Assembly: GCF_900156605.1 (NCBI RefSeq)
Contig: NZ_FTOA01000001.1
Coordinates: forward strand, 620,001-684,000
Direction of reading: 5' to 3'
DNA from: Insolitispirillum peregrinum
GTDB lineage: Bacteria > Pseudomonadota > Alphaproteobacteria > Rhodospirillales > Rhodospirillaceae
Length of the DNA stretch: 64,000 bases
Shown here: one piece after another, positions 28,917-37,915 of the stretch
Numbering within the stretch: position 1 is the first letter of the stretch
Layout of the letters: the number at the start of each line of letters is the position of its first letter
Notes under the pieces: generated by a model
The model's input: the letters and a program-made list of their open reading frames with translations, nothing else
Databases searched by the model: none
Told to the model about the DNA's origin: nothing
Position numbers and translations under genes: made by a program

Positions 28917-30185
28917 ATGGATTCGACGGGTGCTCTGGCTGACCTCAACCGGGCCTTGCGCGGTACGCTGGCTCTGGTGCTGGCGGGAGGGCGCGGCTCG
29001 CGGCTGCGCAACCTGACCGATGACGAGGCAAAGCCTGCCGTTCCTTTCGGGGGCAAGTTCCGCATCGTCGATTTTCCGCTGTCGAACTGCGTGAATTCCG
29101 GCATCCGGCGCATTGCGGTGCCGACGCAGTACAAGGCCCATACCCTGATTCAGCATGTCCAGCGGGGCTGGGGCTTTTTCCGCGCTGAAATCAACGAATT
29201 TGTCGAGCTGTGGCCCGCCCAGCAGCAGACCAGCGAAGAAAGCTGGTATCGCGGCACCGCCGATGCGGTGTTCCAGAACCTTGATCTGGTCCGCCGCCAT
29301 GACCCGGACTACATTCTGGTGCTGGCTGGCGATCACGTTTACCGGCAGGACTATTCCAAGCTGCTGGCCTATCACATCGACAAAAAAGCCGACCTGACCG
29401 TTTCCTGCGTCGAGGTTCCGCTGGATCAGGCGAAAGAGTTTGGCGTGGTCGGCGTTGATGAAACCGACACCATCGTCGATTTTCTGGAAAAGCCATCTGA
29501 TCCGCCGCATGTGCCGGGCAAGCCGGAGGTGGCCTTTGCCAGCATGGGGATTTACGTCTTCAATGCCCGCTTCCTGATGGAACTGCTGGAAAAAGACGCC
29601 ATCGATCCCAACTCGTCGCATGACTTCGGCAAGGACATCATTCCGGCGCTGATCAAAAGCAACCGGGTGGTGGCTCACCGCTTTGGGGATTCCTGCGTGC
29701 TGACGCCGGGGGCGGTCGAGCCTTACTGGCGCGATGTCGGAACGGTCGATGCCTATTGGGAAGCCAACCTCGACCTGACCACCATCACCCCGGAACTGGA
29801 CCTGTACGACGAAAACTGGCCGATCTGGACCTATCAGCTGCAAAAGCCCGCCGCCAAGTTTGTCTTTGACAGCGATGACCGGCGCGGGATGGCGGTTGAC
29901 TCGGTGGTGTCGGCGGGCTGTATCGTGTCCGGGGCAGTGGTGCGCCGCTCGCTGCTGTTCAGCTGCGTCCGGGTCAATTCCTATGCACTGGTCGAAGATA
30001 CGGTGGTGCTGCCCGAGGCTGATATTGGCCGTCATTGCCGCATTCACAAGGCAATCATCGGGGCCGGGTGCAAGGTGCCCGAAGGTCTGGTGGTTGGCGA
30101 AGACCCGGTTGAGGATGCCAGACGGTTCCATGTGACCGACAAGGGCGTGACGCTGGTAACCCGACAGATGCTTGAGGCTTTGTAA
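28917..30185 (+). CDS. glgC: Glucose-1-phosphate adenylyltransferase
   Basis: 422-residue ADP-glucose pyrophosphorylase, the committing step of glycogen synthesis. The nucleotidyltransferase motif L-A-G-G-R-G-S-R-L-x-x-L-T and [15 protein letters not shown] are at residues about 20-55. The sugar-phosphate site is in I-V-D-F-L-E-K-P, and the left-handed beta-helix repeats are at the C-terminus ([15 protein letters not shown]). The start at 28917 follows GGGGAGGAACTAGG; the more upstream in-frame start at 28791 encodes a non-homologous leader. Confidence 0.97.
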   Translation: MDSTGALADLNRALRGTLALVLAGGRGSRLRNLTDDEAKPAVPFGGKFRIVDFPLSNCVNSGIRRIAVPTQYKAHTLIQHVQRGWGFFRAEINEFVELWPAQQQTSEESWYRGTADAVFQNLDLVRRHDPDYILVLAGDHVYRQDYSKLLAYHIDKKADLTVSCVEVPLDQAKEFGVVGVDETDTIVDFLEKPSDPPHVPGKPEVAFASMGIYVFNARFLMELLEKDAIDPNSSHDFGKDIIPALIKSNRVVAHRFGDSCVLTPGAVEPYWRDVGTVDAYWEANLDLTTITPELDLYDENWPIWTYQLQKPAAKFVFDSDDRRGMAVDSVVSAGCIVSGAVVRRSLLFSCVRVNSYALVEDTVVLPEADIGRHCRIHKAIIGAGCKVPEGLVVGEDPVEDARRFHVTDKGVTLVTRQMLEAL

Positions 30186-30269
30186 CAGGCAAGTCCATAA
30201 CAGGCACAAGCCGTTTTTCGGCGGGCGCGCAACAGAAAGGGCAGCATCCATCGGTGCTGCCCGTCTGCG

Positions 30270-31742
30270 TTATCGAGCAATCTGGCTGATCATCGTCCCG
30301 GTGAGCGGAGTGGCCCCGTAACCGGGGGCATGGGCCACCGCCCGCCCAACCAAAATCAGCACCGGCCCGCCCGAGGGCGCGGTCGCCATCGGGGTACGGC
30401 CCAGATCGGTCAGCGTACAGAACTCTGTCCGCATGTCCGGGTGGGTGCCGTTTTCAATCAGGGCCACCGGCGTGTCTGCGGGCAGGCCACCATTGAGCAG
30501 TCCGCGCCGGATGATGGCGGCCTGCCGATGGCCCATGTAGATGGCCAGCGTACAGCCAGGATCACTGAAGGCCGACCAGTCGAGGGCAAGGGTTTCGATC
30601 TCACTGCGGCAACTGGCGGTCATCAGGCGCAACGAGCGGGCTTCGCCGCGATGGGTCAGCGGAATGCCCAGCGATGCGGCGACACCGATGGCGGCGCTGA
30701 TGCCCGGAATGACATGAACCGGGATGTCCTGTTGCCGCAAGTATGCGGCTTCTTCGCCACCCCGGCCAAAGATGAACGGGTCACCGCCCTTCAGGCGCAC
30801 AACGGTCTGGCCGCGCTGGGCGAGTGAGGCGAGGGTACGGTTGGTAAAGCTCTGGCTGACCGACGGCTGGCCTGCGCGCTTGCCGACCGGGATCAGGCGG
30901 GCTTCGCGACGGGCCAGTGCGAGGATTTCGGACGAGACGAGGGCGTCGTAAAGAATAACGTCGGCGGTCTCGATGGCGCGCACGGCGTGCAGGGTCAGCA
31001 GGCCGGGATCACCGGGACCGGCACCGACCAGCGTCACCGACCCTTGCGGCGCGCTGTCTTGTTGTTGCGCCAGTTCGTGCAGGGCAGCGCGCAGGGTGGC
31101 GATGCCTTGCTGTTCGTCCTGCTCGATGATGCGCTGGGCCAGCGGGCCGTTAAACACCTGATCCCACACCCTGACGCGGGCCTGCACCGAAGAAAAACTC
31201 TCGCGCACCTGCTGCTGGCAGGCGGCGGCGGCCATGGCGAGGCGTTCAAAGCCTTGCGGAATGGCCTTTTCCAGCCGCTGGCGAACGGTGCGCGCCAAGG
31301 CCGGAGCGGTACCGCCGGTGGACATCGCCACCACCAGCGGGCCACGGTCAAAGATGGCCGGAACGGTGAAATCGGAATGGTGGGGCCGGTCCACCGCGTT
31401 GAACAGGATGCCGTTTTCCCGGCATATCTGCTGTGCCTGAACGGTCAGCTCCTGCTGGTCGTCGGCATCAATGACCAGCAGGGCACCGTCCAGCAGCGCG
31501 GCCAGCCCGGCAACCGAGGCCGGAGGCTGTTGCCAGCCTGCGACCAGACCATCGCGCACCAGTTGCGCCACATCCGGGCCGAGATGATCGGCAATCACCA
31601 GCACGGCGGCGGCGGAGCGCAGCAGCAGGCGGATTTTGGCGGCGGCCATTTCGCCGCCCCCCAGCACCACCGCCTTGCGTCCTGCGATGGTCAGAAACAG
31701 CGGAAAGGCAGGGGCATCAGGCGGCAACGGCGGGTTTCGCAT
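30270..31742 (-). CDS. cysG: Siroheme synthase (trifunctional)
   Basis: 490 residues. The N-terminal Sirohydrochlorin/precorrin-2 dehydrogenase-ferrochelatase part has V-V-L-G-G-G-E-M-A-A-A-K. The C-terminal uroporphyrinogen-III methyltransferase part starts near residue 215 with V-T-L-V-G-A-G-P-G-D-P-G-L-L-T and contains G-G-D-P-F-I-F-G-R-G-G-E-E. It makes the siroheme required by NirB, encoded in the same operon. Start at 31742, overlapping the end of nasA by 26 bases, with AAGGAG about 10 bases upstream: translationally coupled. Confidence 0.95.
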   Translation of the reverse strand: MRNPPLPPDAPAFPLFLTIAGRKAVVLGGGEMAAAKIRLLLRSAAAVLVIADHLGPDVAQLVRDGLVAGWQQPPASVAGLAALLDGALLVIDADDQQELTVQAQQICRENGILFNAVDRPHHSDFTVPAIFDRGPLVVAMSTGGTAPALARTVRQRLEKAIPQGFERLAMAAAACQQQVRESFSSVQARVRVWDQVFNGPLAQRIIEQDEQQGIATLRAALHELAQQQDSAPQGSVTLVGAGPGDPGLLTLHAVRAIETADVILYDALVSSEILALARREARLIPVGKRAGQPSVSQSFTNRTLASLAQRGQTVVRLKGGDPFIFGRGGEEAAYLRQQDIPVHVIPGISAAIGVAASLGIPLTHRGEARSLRLMTASCRSEIETLALDWSAFSDPGCTLAIYMGHRQAAIIRRGLLNGGLPADTPVALIENGTHPDMRTEFCTLTDLGRTPMATAPSGGPVLILVGRAVAHAPGYGATPLTGTMISQIAR

Positions 31743-34386
31743 GGCGGATGATCTCCTTGATTTCGGAGACACAGGAGCCGCAGCCGGTCCCTGCTCCCAA
31801 CAGTTTTCCAATCTCTTCGGCGGTGGCGGCGCGGCCCTCGGTGACGGCGGCCTGAATGGCCTTCAGCCCCACCGACAGACAGGCACACACCAGCGGCCCC
31901 TGATCCTCCCCGCTGCGGGGAGCCTGTCCGGCCAGCAGGGCCACCCGGTCTTCGGGGGCGAGCGGGTCCGTACTGGCAAACAGGGTGCTCATCCAGCCCC
32001 GGGCGACGGTCGGGCGGTCTTTGGCGATGAACAGGCTGCCTTGCAGGCGACCATCACGCAGCCAGGCAAGGCGAACGCTGGAACGGGCCTGATCCTGATA
32101 CTGCAGATAATCATGCCCGGGGGCGGATTGCAGGGCGTGATGCAGGTCATTCCACTGTTCTGGCTGATCTCCGGCCAGTTCGATCACCGAGGCTCCGGTG
32201 CCGCTATGGCGACACCAATAGGGGATGGTGGCTAGTGCCGGGGGAGGCTCCGCATCGGCGGGCAAAAATAGCAGGCCGCTCCAGCGGGTGGCAAAGGGGG
32301 CGACGCTGACCGGCATGTGCTTGCTTTCCGGCTGACCGGAAAACGGATCGGCATGGGCGCTGATCAGGCGGCTGACCACCGCCTTGGCGCTGTTGCTGTC
32401 GCTCCAGTGGATGGGCAGAAAAACGTCACCCTGCCGCTGGCTGTCGCTGTGCTGGATGCGGACCAGCAGTTCCCCGTGGCGGCTGTGGACCTGTGCCAGT
32501 TGGCCGTCTTCCAGGCCATGCCGTGCGGCATCGGCGGGGTGAATCTCCAGCAATGGCTCGGGGCGGTGGGCCGACAGGCGGGGCGACAGGCCGGTGCGGG
32601 TCATGGTGTGCCACTGGTCACGATAGCGGCCAGTGTTCAGAATCAGCGGGAAATCAGCCGAGGCCTGTTCTTTCGGCAGAGCGGCGGCGACGGCCAGCAT
32701 GCGGGCCTTGCCATTGGGATGAGTGAACAGGCCATCGCCATACAGGCGCGCCGTCCCGGCGGGATCGGCGGCAGTCACTGGCCACTGGATGGGGGGCATC
32801 TGGTGATAGGCGGTGGTGCTGATGGTGGCCAGTCCGCTGATATCAAAGGCCCGGCGGCCATCATTCTCAAAGCCGGACAGCCGCGCGTGCTCGCGGAAAA
32901 TGTCTGCCGGGCCGTGGTAGTCAAAGGCGGCGCCATGGCCCAGCGCCGTGCCGACCGCGCTGATGATCCACCAGTCGGGGCGGGCTTCGCCGGGCAGGGG
33001 CAGAAACGGGCGCTGGCGCGAGATGCGGCGCTCGGAATTGGTGACGGTGCCGTCCTTTTCCCCCCATGCCGCGGCGGGCAGGGTGATATGGGCATGGCGC
33101 AGGGTATCGGTGCTGTCGATCACATCGGAAACCACCACCGTCGGGCAACGGGCGAGGGCGTCGCGCACCATATCGGACTCTGGCAGGCTGACGGCGGGGT
33201 TGGTGGCCATCACCCACAGGAATTTGATGCGGCCATCGTGGATGGCGCGAAACATGTCGATGGCTTTCAGACCTTCCCCGACCCTCAGCGCCGGAGCCTG
33301 CCAAAACCGGCCCAGACGCTCGACGTCTGCCGGGTCGTTGGGGTTCATGTGGGCGGCCAGTTGATTGGCGAGGCCGCCGACTTCGCGCCCCCCCATGGCA
33401 TTGGGCTGGCCGGTGACGGAAAACGGCGTGCTGCCGGGCTTGCCCACCCGCCCGGTAGCCAGATGGCAGTTCAGGATGGCGTTGACCTTGTCGCTGCCCT
33501 GACTGGACTGGTTGACCCCCTGCGAAAAGACCGTCACCGTCCGTGCGGTGGTGGCAAAGGCTTGATAGAACGCCAGAACGGCCTCGACGGAAAGCTGGCA
33601 GTGGCGGGCAACGGTGGCAATGTCACCCGCTTCGGTCCGGGCGGTGGCAAAGGCCTGTTCAGCGCCGTCAACGTGGGCGGTCAGATAGTCGGGGGAGATG
33701 GCGTTCTGCTGTTCCAGATAGGCGAGCAGGCCATTGAACAGCATCACGTCACTGCCGGGGGCGAGCGGCAAATGCAGGTCGGCGGTATCGCACGACGCAC
33801 TCCGGCGCGGATCAATGACAATCAGCCGGGTGCCGCGCTGGCGTTGGGCGTGCAGCAGGCGTTGATGCAGCACCGGATGGCACCACGCGAGGTTGGAGCC
33901 GACCAGCAGCACCAGCTCGGCCAGTTCAATGTCTTCGTAGGAGCCGGGGACAACATCGGCCCCAAAAGCGCGCTTGTGGCCGACCACCGTCGAGGCCATA
34001 CACAGGCGGGAATTGGTGTCGATATGCGGACTGCCGACAAAGCCCTTCAGCAGCTTGTTGGCGACATAATAGTCTTCGGTCAGCAACTGGCCCGAGACGT
34101 AAAAGGCAACGGCAGAAGGGCCATACTGGTCCAGCGTCTCCTGCAACCGGCTGGCAACGGCCTCAACAGCTTCCGACCACGGTCGGCGCTGGCCGTCAAC
34201 GGTCGGGTACAACAGGCGGCCTTCGGGACGCAGGGTTTCGGTCAGGGCGCTGCCCTTGGAACACAGGCGGCCAAGGTTGGCCGGATGCGAGGCGTCGCCG
34301 CCGACGCTCCAGCCGGTGCGGCCCTCGGTCACGACCACACCGCACCCGACGCCGCAATAGGGGCAGGTGGTGCAGGTCTCAGTCAT
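31717..34386 (-). CDS. nasA: Assimilatory nitrate reductase catalytic subunit
   Basis: 889-residue cytosolic molybdoenzyme reducing nitrate to nitrite. The N-terminal [4Fe-4S] cysteines are in C-T-T-C-P-Y-C-G-V-G-C, with the last in L-C-S-K-G. Molybdopterin-guanine-dinucleotide binding segments follow, e.g. L-N-T-G-R-Y-R-D-Q-W-H-T-M-T-R-T. A C-terminal BFD-like [2Fe-2S] domain (C-A-C-L-S-V-G ... G-T-G-C-G-S-C) marks the Klebsiella/alphaproteobacterial NasA type. Start at 34386 with GGAGG 8 bases upstream, overlapping nirD by 8 bases. No signal peptide. Confidence 0.96.
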   Translation of the reverse strand: MTETCTTCPYCGVGCGVVVTEGRTGWSVGGDASHPANLGRLCSKGSALTETLRPEGRLLYPTVDGQRRPWSEAVEAVASRLQETLDQYGPSAVAFYVSGQLLTEDYYVANKLLKGFVGSPHIDTNSRLCMASTVVGHKRAFGADVVPGSYEDIELAELVLLVGSNLAWCHPVLHQRLLHAQRQRGTRLIVIDPRRSASCDTADLHLPLAPGSDVMLFNGLLAYLEQQNAISPDYLTAHVDGAEQAFATARTEAGDIATVARHCQLSVEAVLAFYQAFATTARTVTVFSQGVNQSSQGSDKVNAILNCHLATGRVGKPGSTPFSVTGQPNAMGGREVGGLANQLAAHMNPNDPADVERLGRFWQAPALRVGEGLKAIDMFRAIHDGRIKFLWVMATNPAVSLPESDMVRDALARCPTVVVSDVIDSTDTLRHAHITLPAAAWGEKDGTVTNSERRISRQRPFLPLPGEARPDWWIISAVGTALGHGAAFDYHGPADIFREHARLSGFENDGRRAFDISGLATISTTAYHQMPPIQWPVTAADPAGTARLYGDGLFTHPNGKARMLAVAAALPKEQASADFPLILNTGRYRDQWHTMTRTGLSPRLSAHRPEPLLEIHPADAARHGLEDGQLAQVHSRHGELLVRIQHSDSQRQGDVFLPIHWSDSNSAKAVVSRLISAHADPFSGQPESKHMPVSVAPFATRWSGLLFLPADAEPPPALATIPYWCRHSGTGASVIELAGDQPEQWNDLHHALQSAPGHDYLQYQDQARSSVRLAWLRDGRLQGSLFIAKDRPTVARGWMSTLFASTDPLAPEDRVALLAGQAPRSGEDQGPLVCACLSVGLKAIQAAVTEGRAATAEEIGKLLGAGTGCGSCVSEIKEIIRHAKPAVAA

Positions 34387-34726
34387 GCGTACAGCCTCCG
34401 GCAGAGGGCGTGTAGCCGATGAAAACCTGCCCGCCGTCCAGCCGCAGCGGGATATGCCCGGCACAGCCCTCGTCCGGACCCTGAGCCTCGCCCGAGGCCA
34501 GATCAATCACCCATGAATGCAGCGGGCAGGTCACCCGCCGACCATGGACGATCCCCTGCGACAGCGGCCCGTGCTTGTGCGGACAGCGGTCAACCAGCGC
34601 GAACACCTCGTCATGGATGGTGCGGAACAGGGCAATCGGGGTGTCGCCCAGTGTCAGCGTGCGGGAGCCTTGCTGCGGAATGGCGTCGATGGTGCCAACG
34701 TTGATCCAGGTCATTGCAATGGTCAT
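34379..34726 (-). CDS. nirD: Nitrite reductase small subunit (Rieske-like)
   Basis: 115-residue Rieske-fold partner of NirB. The cluster-ligand positions are intact: C-P-H-K-H-G and C-P-L-H-S-W, so unlike many NirD proteins it may hold a [2Fe-2S] centre. The ATG at 34726 lies 5 bases after the nirB stop, with the GGAG overlapping that stop codon. Ends inside nasA. Completes the nirB-nirD-nasA-cysG operon. Confidence 0.93.
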   Translation of the reverse strand: MTIAMTWINVGTIDAIPQQGSRTLTLGDTPIALFRTIHDEVFALVDRCPHKHGPLSQGIVHGRRVTCPLHSWVIDLASGEAQGPDEGCAGHIPLRLDGGQVFIGYTPSAGGCTHD

Positions 34727-34731
34727 CGGAT

Positions 34732-37200
34732 TTACTCCGCAGCAAGGGGATGCGAGGGGGACAGGGGAGCGAATTCATGGGCATCAACCCGGCCCTCGGC
34801 GCGGGCCTGCCACGGATCATCCTGCGAGACGCTTTGCGAGTGCAGGAAGCGCTGGTACAGGGCGGCACGGTTTTCGGCGTCCTCGACAATTGCCTGCCGG
34901 ACCGGCTCCAGACCGATGCGCTCGATCCATGGCGCGGTGCGCTCCAGATAACGGGCCTGCTCGCGGTACATCTGCACAAAAGCCCCGCAGTATTCCTTGA
35001 CCTCGTCGGTGGTGGACACCTTGCACAGCAGATCGGTGGCGCGGACGTGAATGCCGCCGTTGCCGCCGACGTGCAGTTCCCAGCCGCTATCGACCGCCAC
35101 CACCCCAAAGTCCTTGATGGTGGCTTCGGCGCAGTTGCGCGGGCAGCCGGAGACGGCCATCTTGAACTTGTGCGGCATCCACGAGCCCCAGGTCATTTTT
35201 TCCAGCTCGACGCCCATGTCCATCGACCGCTGGGTGCCAAAGCGGCACCATTCGGCCCCGACGCAGGTCTTGACCGTGCGCAGCGACTTGCCATAGGCGT
35301 GACCAGAGACCATCCCGGCGGCGTTCAGGTCAGCCCAGACGGCGGGCAGGTCTTCCTTGCGGACTCCCAGCAGGTCGATGCGCTGGCCGCCGGTAACCTT
35401 GACGGTCGGGATGCTGAACTTTTCGGCCACATCGGCAATGGCCCGCAACTCGGCGGGATTCGTCAGGCCACCCCACATGCGCGGGATCACCGAATAGGTG
35501 CCGTCCTTCTGGATGTTGGCGTGGACGCGCTCGTTGATGAAGCGGCTGGGGCCGTGATCCTGATACTCGGTCGGCCAGGCGCACAGCAGGTAATAGTTCA
35601 GCGCCGGGCGGCAGACGTGACAGCCGTCGGGGGTGCTCCATTCCAGTGCCTGCATCACGGCGGCCTGTGACTTCAGGCCACGGGCGACGATTTCCCGCCG
35701 AACGTGGTCGTGATCGTGCGAGGTACAGCCGCACAGGGGTTTACGGTCGGCGGCCTGATAGCCATCGCCCAGCGTTGCCACCAGAATGCTTTCCACCAGC
35801 CCCGCGCACGACCCGCACGAGGCCGAGGCCTTGGTGTGGGCCTTGACTTCATCAAGGGTGGTCAGGCCCTTTTCGGTGATCGCCGAAACAATGGTGCCCT
35901 TGCACACGCCGTTGCAGCCGCAGATTTCCGCATCATCGGACAGGGCGGCAACGGCCTGCTTAGGGTTTCCGCTGGTGTCTCCGGCAAAGGCCGGGCCAAA
36001 GATCAGGGTGTCGCGGTGGGCGGTCACGTCTTCGCCCGCGCGCAGCAACTGGAAATACCAGCCGCCATCGGCGGTATCGCCGTACAGGACTGCGCCCTTG
36101 ATGGTATTGCCGTGCAGGACGATCCGCTTGTACACGCCGCGCCCGGCATCGCGGAACACGATGTCTTCGGTGCCGTCGCCACCGGAAAAATCACCGGCTG
36201 AAAACACGTCGATCCCGGTGACTTTCAGCTTGGTCGAGGTGGCGGCGGGCTGGTAGCCCGCGGTATCCCGTCCCGCCAGACGGTCGGCCAGAACCTTCGC
36301 CATCTCATACAGCGGGGCGACCAGCCCGTGGCACTGACCGCGGTGCTCGACGCATTCGCCGACCGCCGAAATGGCCGGGTCCGAGGTGCTCATCAGGTCA
36401 TCGACCACAATGCCCCGGTTGACGGTCAGGCCACAGTCTTTGGCCAGCGTGGTTTGCGGCCGGATGCCCACGGCCATCACCACCAGATCGGCGGGCAGTT
36501 CGCGCCCGTCGTGCAGGCGGACGGCGGTAACGTGGCTGTCGCCGACGATTTCGGCGGTGTTGGCTTCGGTCAGAACGGTCAGGCCGCGCTGTTGCAGGGC
36601 AGAGGACAGCAGATAGCCCGCCGACGGGTCGAGTTGCCGTTCCATCAGGTGCCCGGCGAGGTGAATGATCGTCACCTGCATGCCACGCCCTTGCAGGCCG
36701 GCAGCGGCTTCCAGACCCAGCAGGCCGCCGCCGATCACCACCGCATGGCCGCCCTTGCTGGCCGCAGCCAGCATCGCCTCCACGTCTTCGACATCGCGGA
36801 AACCGACCACCCCCGGCAGGGTGTGGCCCGGAACAGGAATAACGATCGGCTGCGAGCCGGTTGCCAGCAGCAGGTGGTCATAGGAAACGGTTTTGCCATC
36901 GCGGCTGGTAACGGTCTTTTGGACGCGGTCGATGGCAACCACCGGGTCGCCACTGATCAGGGTGATGTCGTTGTCCCGGTACCATTCGGCAGTATTGATG
37001 ACGATCTCATCAAAGCATTTTTCGCCCGCCAGCAGCGGCGACAGCATGATGCGGTTATAGTTCACGCGCGGCTCGGCGCCAAAGACGGTGATCTGATACT
37101 GACCGGGGGCACGGTTCAGCAGGTCTTCGACGGTGCGCATGCCAGCCATGCCGTTTCCGACGACAACGAGATGCGGGCGTTGTGAAGAGGGCTGGGACAT
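34732..37200 (-). CDS. nirB: NADH-dependent assimilatory nitrite reductase large subunit
   Basis: 822 residues. FAD/NADH domain at the N-terminus (L-V-V-V-G-N-G-M-A-G-M and A-V-V-I-G-G-G-L-L-G-L-E). A BFD-like [2Fe-2S] part follows (I-C-G-C-N-G-V-C-K-G, C-G-S-C-A-G), then the siroheme-[4Fe-4S] domain with C-V-G-A-E-W-C-R-F-G and S-G-C-P-R-N-C-A-E-A. It reduces nitrite to ammonium in the cytosol. Start at 37200 after AGGAG; the longer frame to 37320 runs into the leader terminator. First structural gene of the operon, with a regulated leader upstream. Confidence 0.97.
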   Translation of the reverse strand: MSQPSSQRPHLVVVGNGMAGMRTVEDLLNRAPGQYQITVFGAEPRVNYNRIMLSPLLAGEKCFDEIVINTAEWYRDNDITLISGDPVVAIDRVQKTVTSRDGKTVSYDHLLLATGSQPIVIPVPGHTLPGVVGFRDVEDVEAMLAAASKGGHAVVIGGGLLGLEAAAGLQGRGMQVTIIHLAGHLMERQLDPSAGYLLSSALQQRGLTVLTEANTAEIVGDSHVTAVRLHDGRELPADLVVMAVGIRPQTTLAKDCGLTVNRGIVVDDLMSTSDPAISAVGECVEHRGQCHGLVAPLYEMAKVLADRLAGRDTAGYQPAATSTKLKVTGIDVFSAGDFSGGDGTEDIVFRDAGRGVYKRIVLHGNTIKGAVLYGDTADGGWYFQLLRAGEDVTAHRDTLIFGPAFAGDTSGNPKQAVAALSDDAEICGCNGVCKGTIVSAITEKGLTTLDEVKAHTKASASCGSCAGLVESILVATLGDGYQAADRKPLCGCTSHDHDHVRREIVARGLKSQAAVMQALEWSTPDGCHVCRPALNYYLLCAWPTEYQDHGPSRFINERVHANIQKDGTYSVIPRMWGGLTNPAELRAIADVAEKFSIPTVKVTGGQRIDLLGVRKEDLPAVWADLNAAGMVSGHAYGKSLRTVKTCVGAEWCRFGTQRSMDMGVELEKMTWGSWMPHKFKMAVSGCPRNCAEATIKDFGVVAVDSGWELHVGGNGGIHVRATDLLCKVSTTDEVKEYCGAFVQMYREQARYLERTAPWIERIGLEPVRQAIVEDAENRAALYQRFLHSQSVSQDDPWQARAEGRVDAHEFAPLSPSHPLAAE

Positions 37201-37253
37201 CTGTTTTGTCTCCTGCGGGCTGTTCCGGCATCGCGGCTCGGTGGACAGCGACC

Positions 37254-37314
37254 AAAAACAAAAAAGCGCCCGACACGGTTTCTCTGTCAGGGACAGAAAA
37301 ACAGGGTCGGACGC
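37254..37314 (-). terminator. Leader terminator (attenuator) of nirB
   Basis: On the minus strand GCGTCCGAC (37306-37314) pairs with GTCGGGCGC (37266-37274) in nine pairs, followed by TTTTTTGTTTTT. It lies about 55 bases upstream of the nirB ATG, inside the leader, so it would stop transcription unless antitermination occurs. Confidence 0.85.
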
Positions 37315-37328
37315 CATCATCCGGGAGA

Positions 37329-37377
37329 GGCCCCGTCATTGGGACCTGCTGTATGAAAAAGATGAGCAACGCTGCTC
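37329..37377 (-). promoter_or_regulatory. Two-hairpin ANTAR (NasT) target RNA in the nirB leader
   Basis: Hairpin P1 (37364-37377, minus strand) is GAGC-AGCGTT-GCTC. Hairpin P2 (37329-37346) is GGTCCC-AATGAC-GGGGCC. Both have six-base loops with A at position 1 and G at position 4, the published signature of ANTAR-protein RNA targets. They are 17 bases apart and precede the leader terminator. NasT, encoded at 42265, is the expected ligand. Confidence 0.8.
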
Positions 37378-37389
37378 TGCGGTTATCTA

Positions 37390-37405
37390 AGCATATTTCA
37401 TGCCA
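37390..37405 (-). promoter_or_regulatory. Sigma-54 promoter of nirB-nirD-nasA-cysG
   Basis: TGGCATGAAATATGCT on the minus strand has GG at -24 and GC at -12 with the required 10-base gap. The predicted start (about 37379) lies directly before hairpin P1. This implies activation by an NtrC-type protein under nitrogen limitation; I saw no clear NtrC site upstream. Confidence 0.75.
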
Positions 37406-37733
37406 GAGCGATTATGGTATTGATAATATTGGATAGTGAAGCGTAGGAGGGCCTGCGGAGGGTGGGGCGATGCTGTTTTTTGACTATTTATCAGGCTTTG
37501 TTGCCATGAGAGACCATTAAATGGGCATCTCAGTTTATCATTCTGATAAATAAAGTATTTTTTTTGGTTTCGTGTGCGTTGCCGCATCGCACGCCTGCTA
37601 GAAATGATTAAAAAATAGTCTTACTGCATGCATGTCCATTTTATGGGCTTTATGCGTCCGGCGGTGATCGGCCCTATGGAAAACCCTGTATTCCCAAGGA
37701 GATAAAATTTTTCCGGGGCTGTGGTGCATCTTC
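37406..37733. other. Divergent nirB/nrtA intergenic region
   Basis: AT-rich, no gene of any credible length. Upstream activator sites for both sigma-54 promoters should lie here, but no canonical NtrC or other palindrome stands out to me. Confidence 0.4.
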
Positions 37734-37749
37734 TGGCATAAGGCATGCA
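37734..37749 (+). promoter_or_regulatory. Sigma-54 promoter of the nitrate transporter operon
   Basis: TGGCATAAGGCATGCA has GG at -24 and GC at -12 with a 10-base gap, and is close in sequence to the nirB promoter (TGGCAT...ATGC). Predicted start is about 37760, just before the first leader hairpin. Confidence 0.7.
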
Positions 37750-37763
37750 TTGAGAACCGCACT

Positions 37764-37807
37764 GCACCGATGAAGGTGCTCCGTAATTTCTGGCCCGCAG
37801 ATGGGCC
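37764..37807 (+). promoter_or_regulatory. Two-hairpin ANTAR-like RNA in the nrtA leader
   Basis: Two hairpins with five-base stems and six-base loops: GCACC-GATGAA-GGTGC (37764-37779) and GGCCC-GCAGAT-GGGCC (37792-37807), 12 bases apart. Both loops have G at position 4; position 1 is G rather than the consensus A, so they are less canonical than those of nirB. Placement before a leader terminator is the same. Confidence 0.65.
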
Positions 37808-37814
37808 GTTTGGC

Positions 37815-37872
37815 AAAGCCGCCAGTGATAAGGGAAGCCGTTCCGCTTTCCTGTTCGCTGGCGGCTTTTTTG
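37815..37872 (+). terminator. Leader terminator (attenuator) of the nitrate transporter operon
   Basis: AAAGCCGCCAG (37815-37825) pairs perfectly with CTGGCGGCTTT (37858-37868), followed by further T. It ends 44 bases before the nrtA ATG, so it is a leader attenuator, not the end of an upstream gene. Confidence 0.85.
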
Positions 37873-37915
37873 TCTTCTGCGTCCGTTCCGGACGGCATCA
37901 TGGAGCGAACAGATC

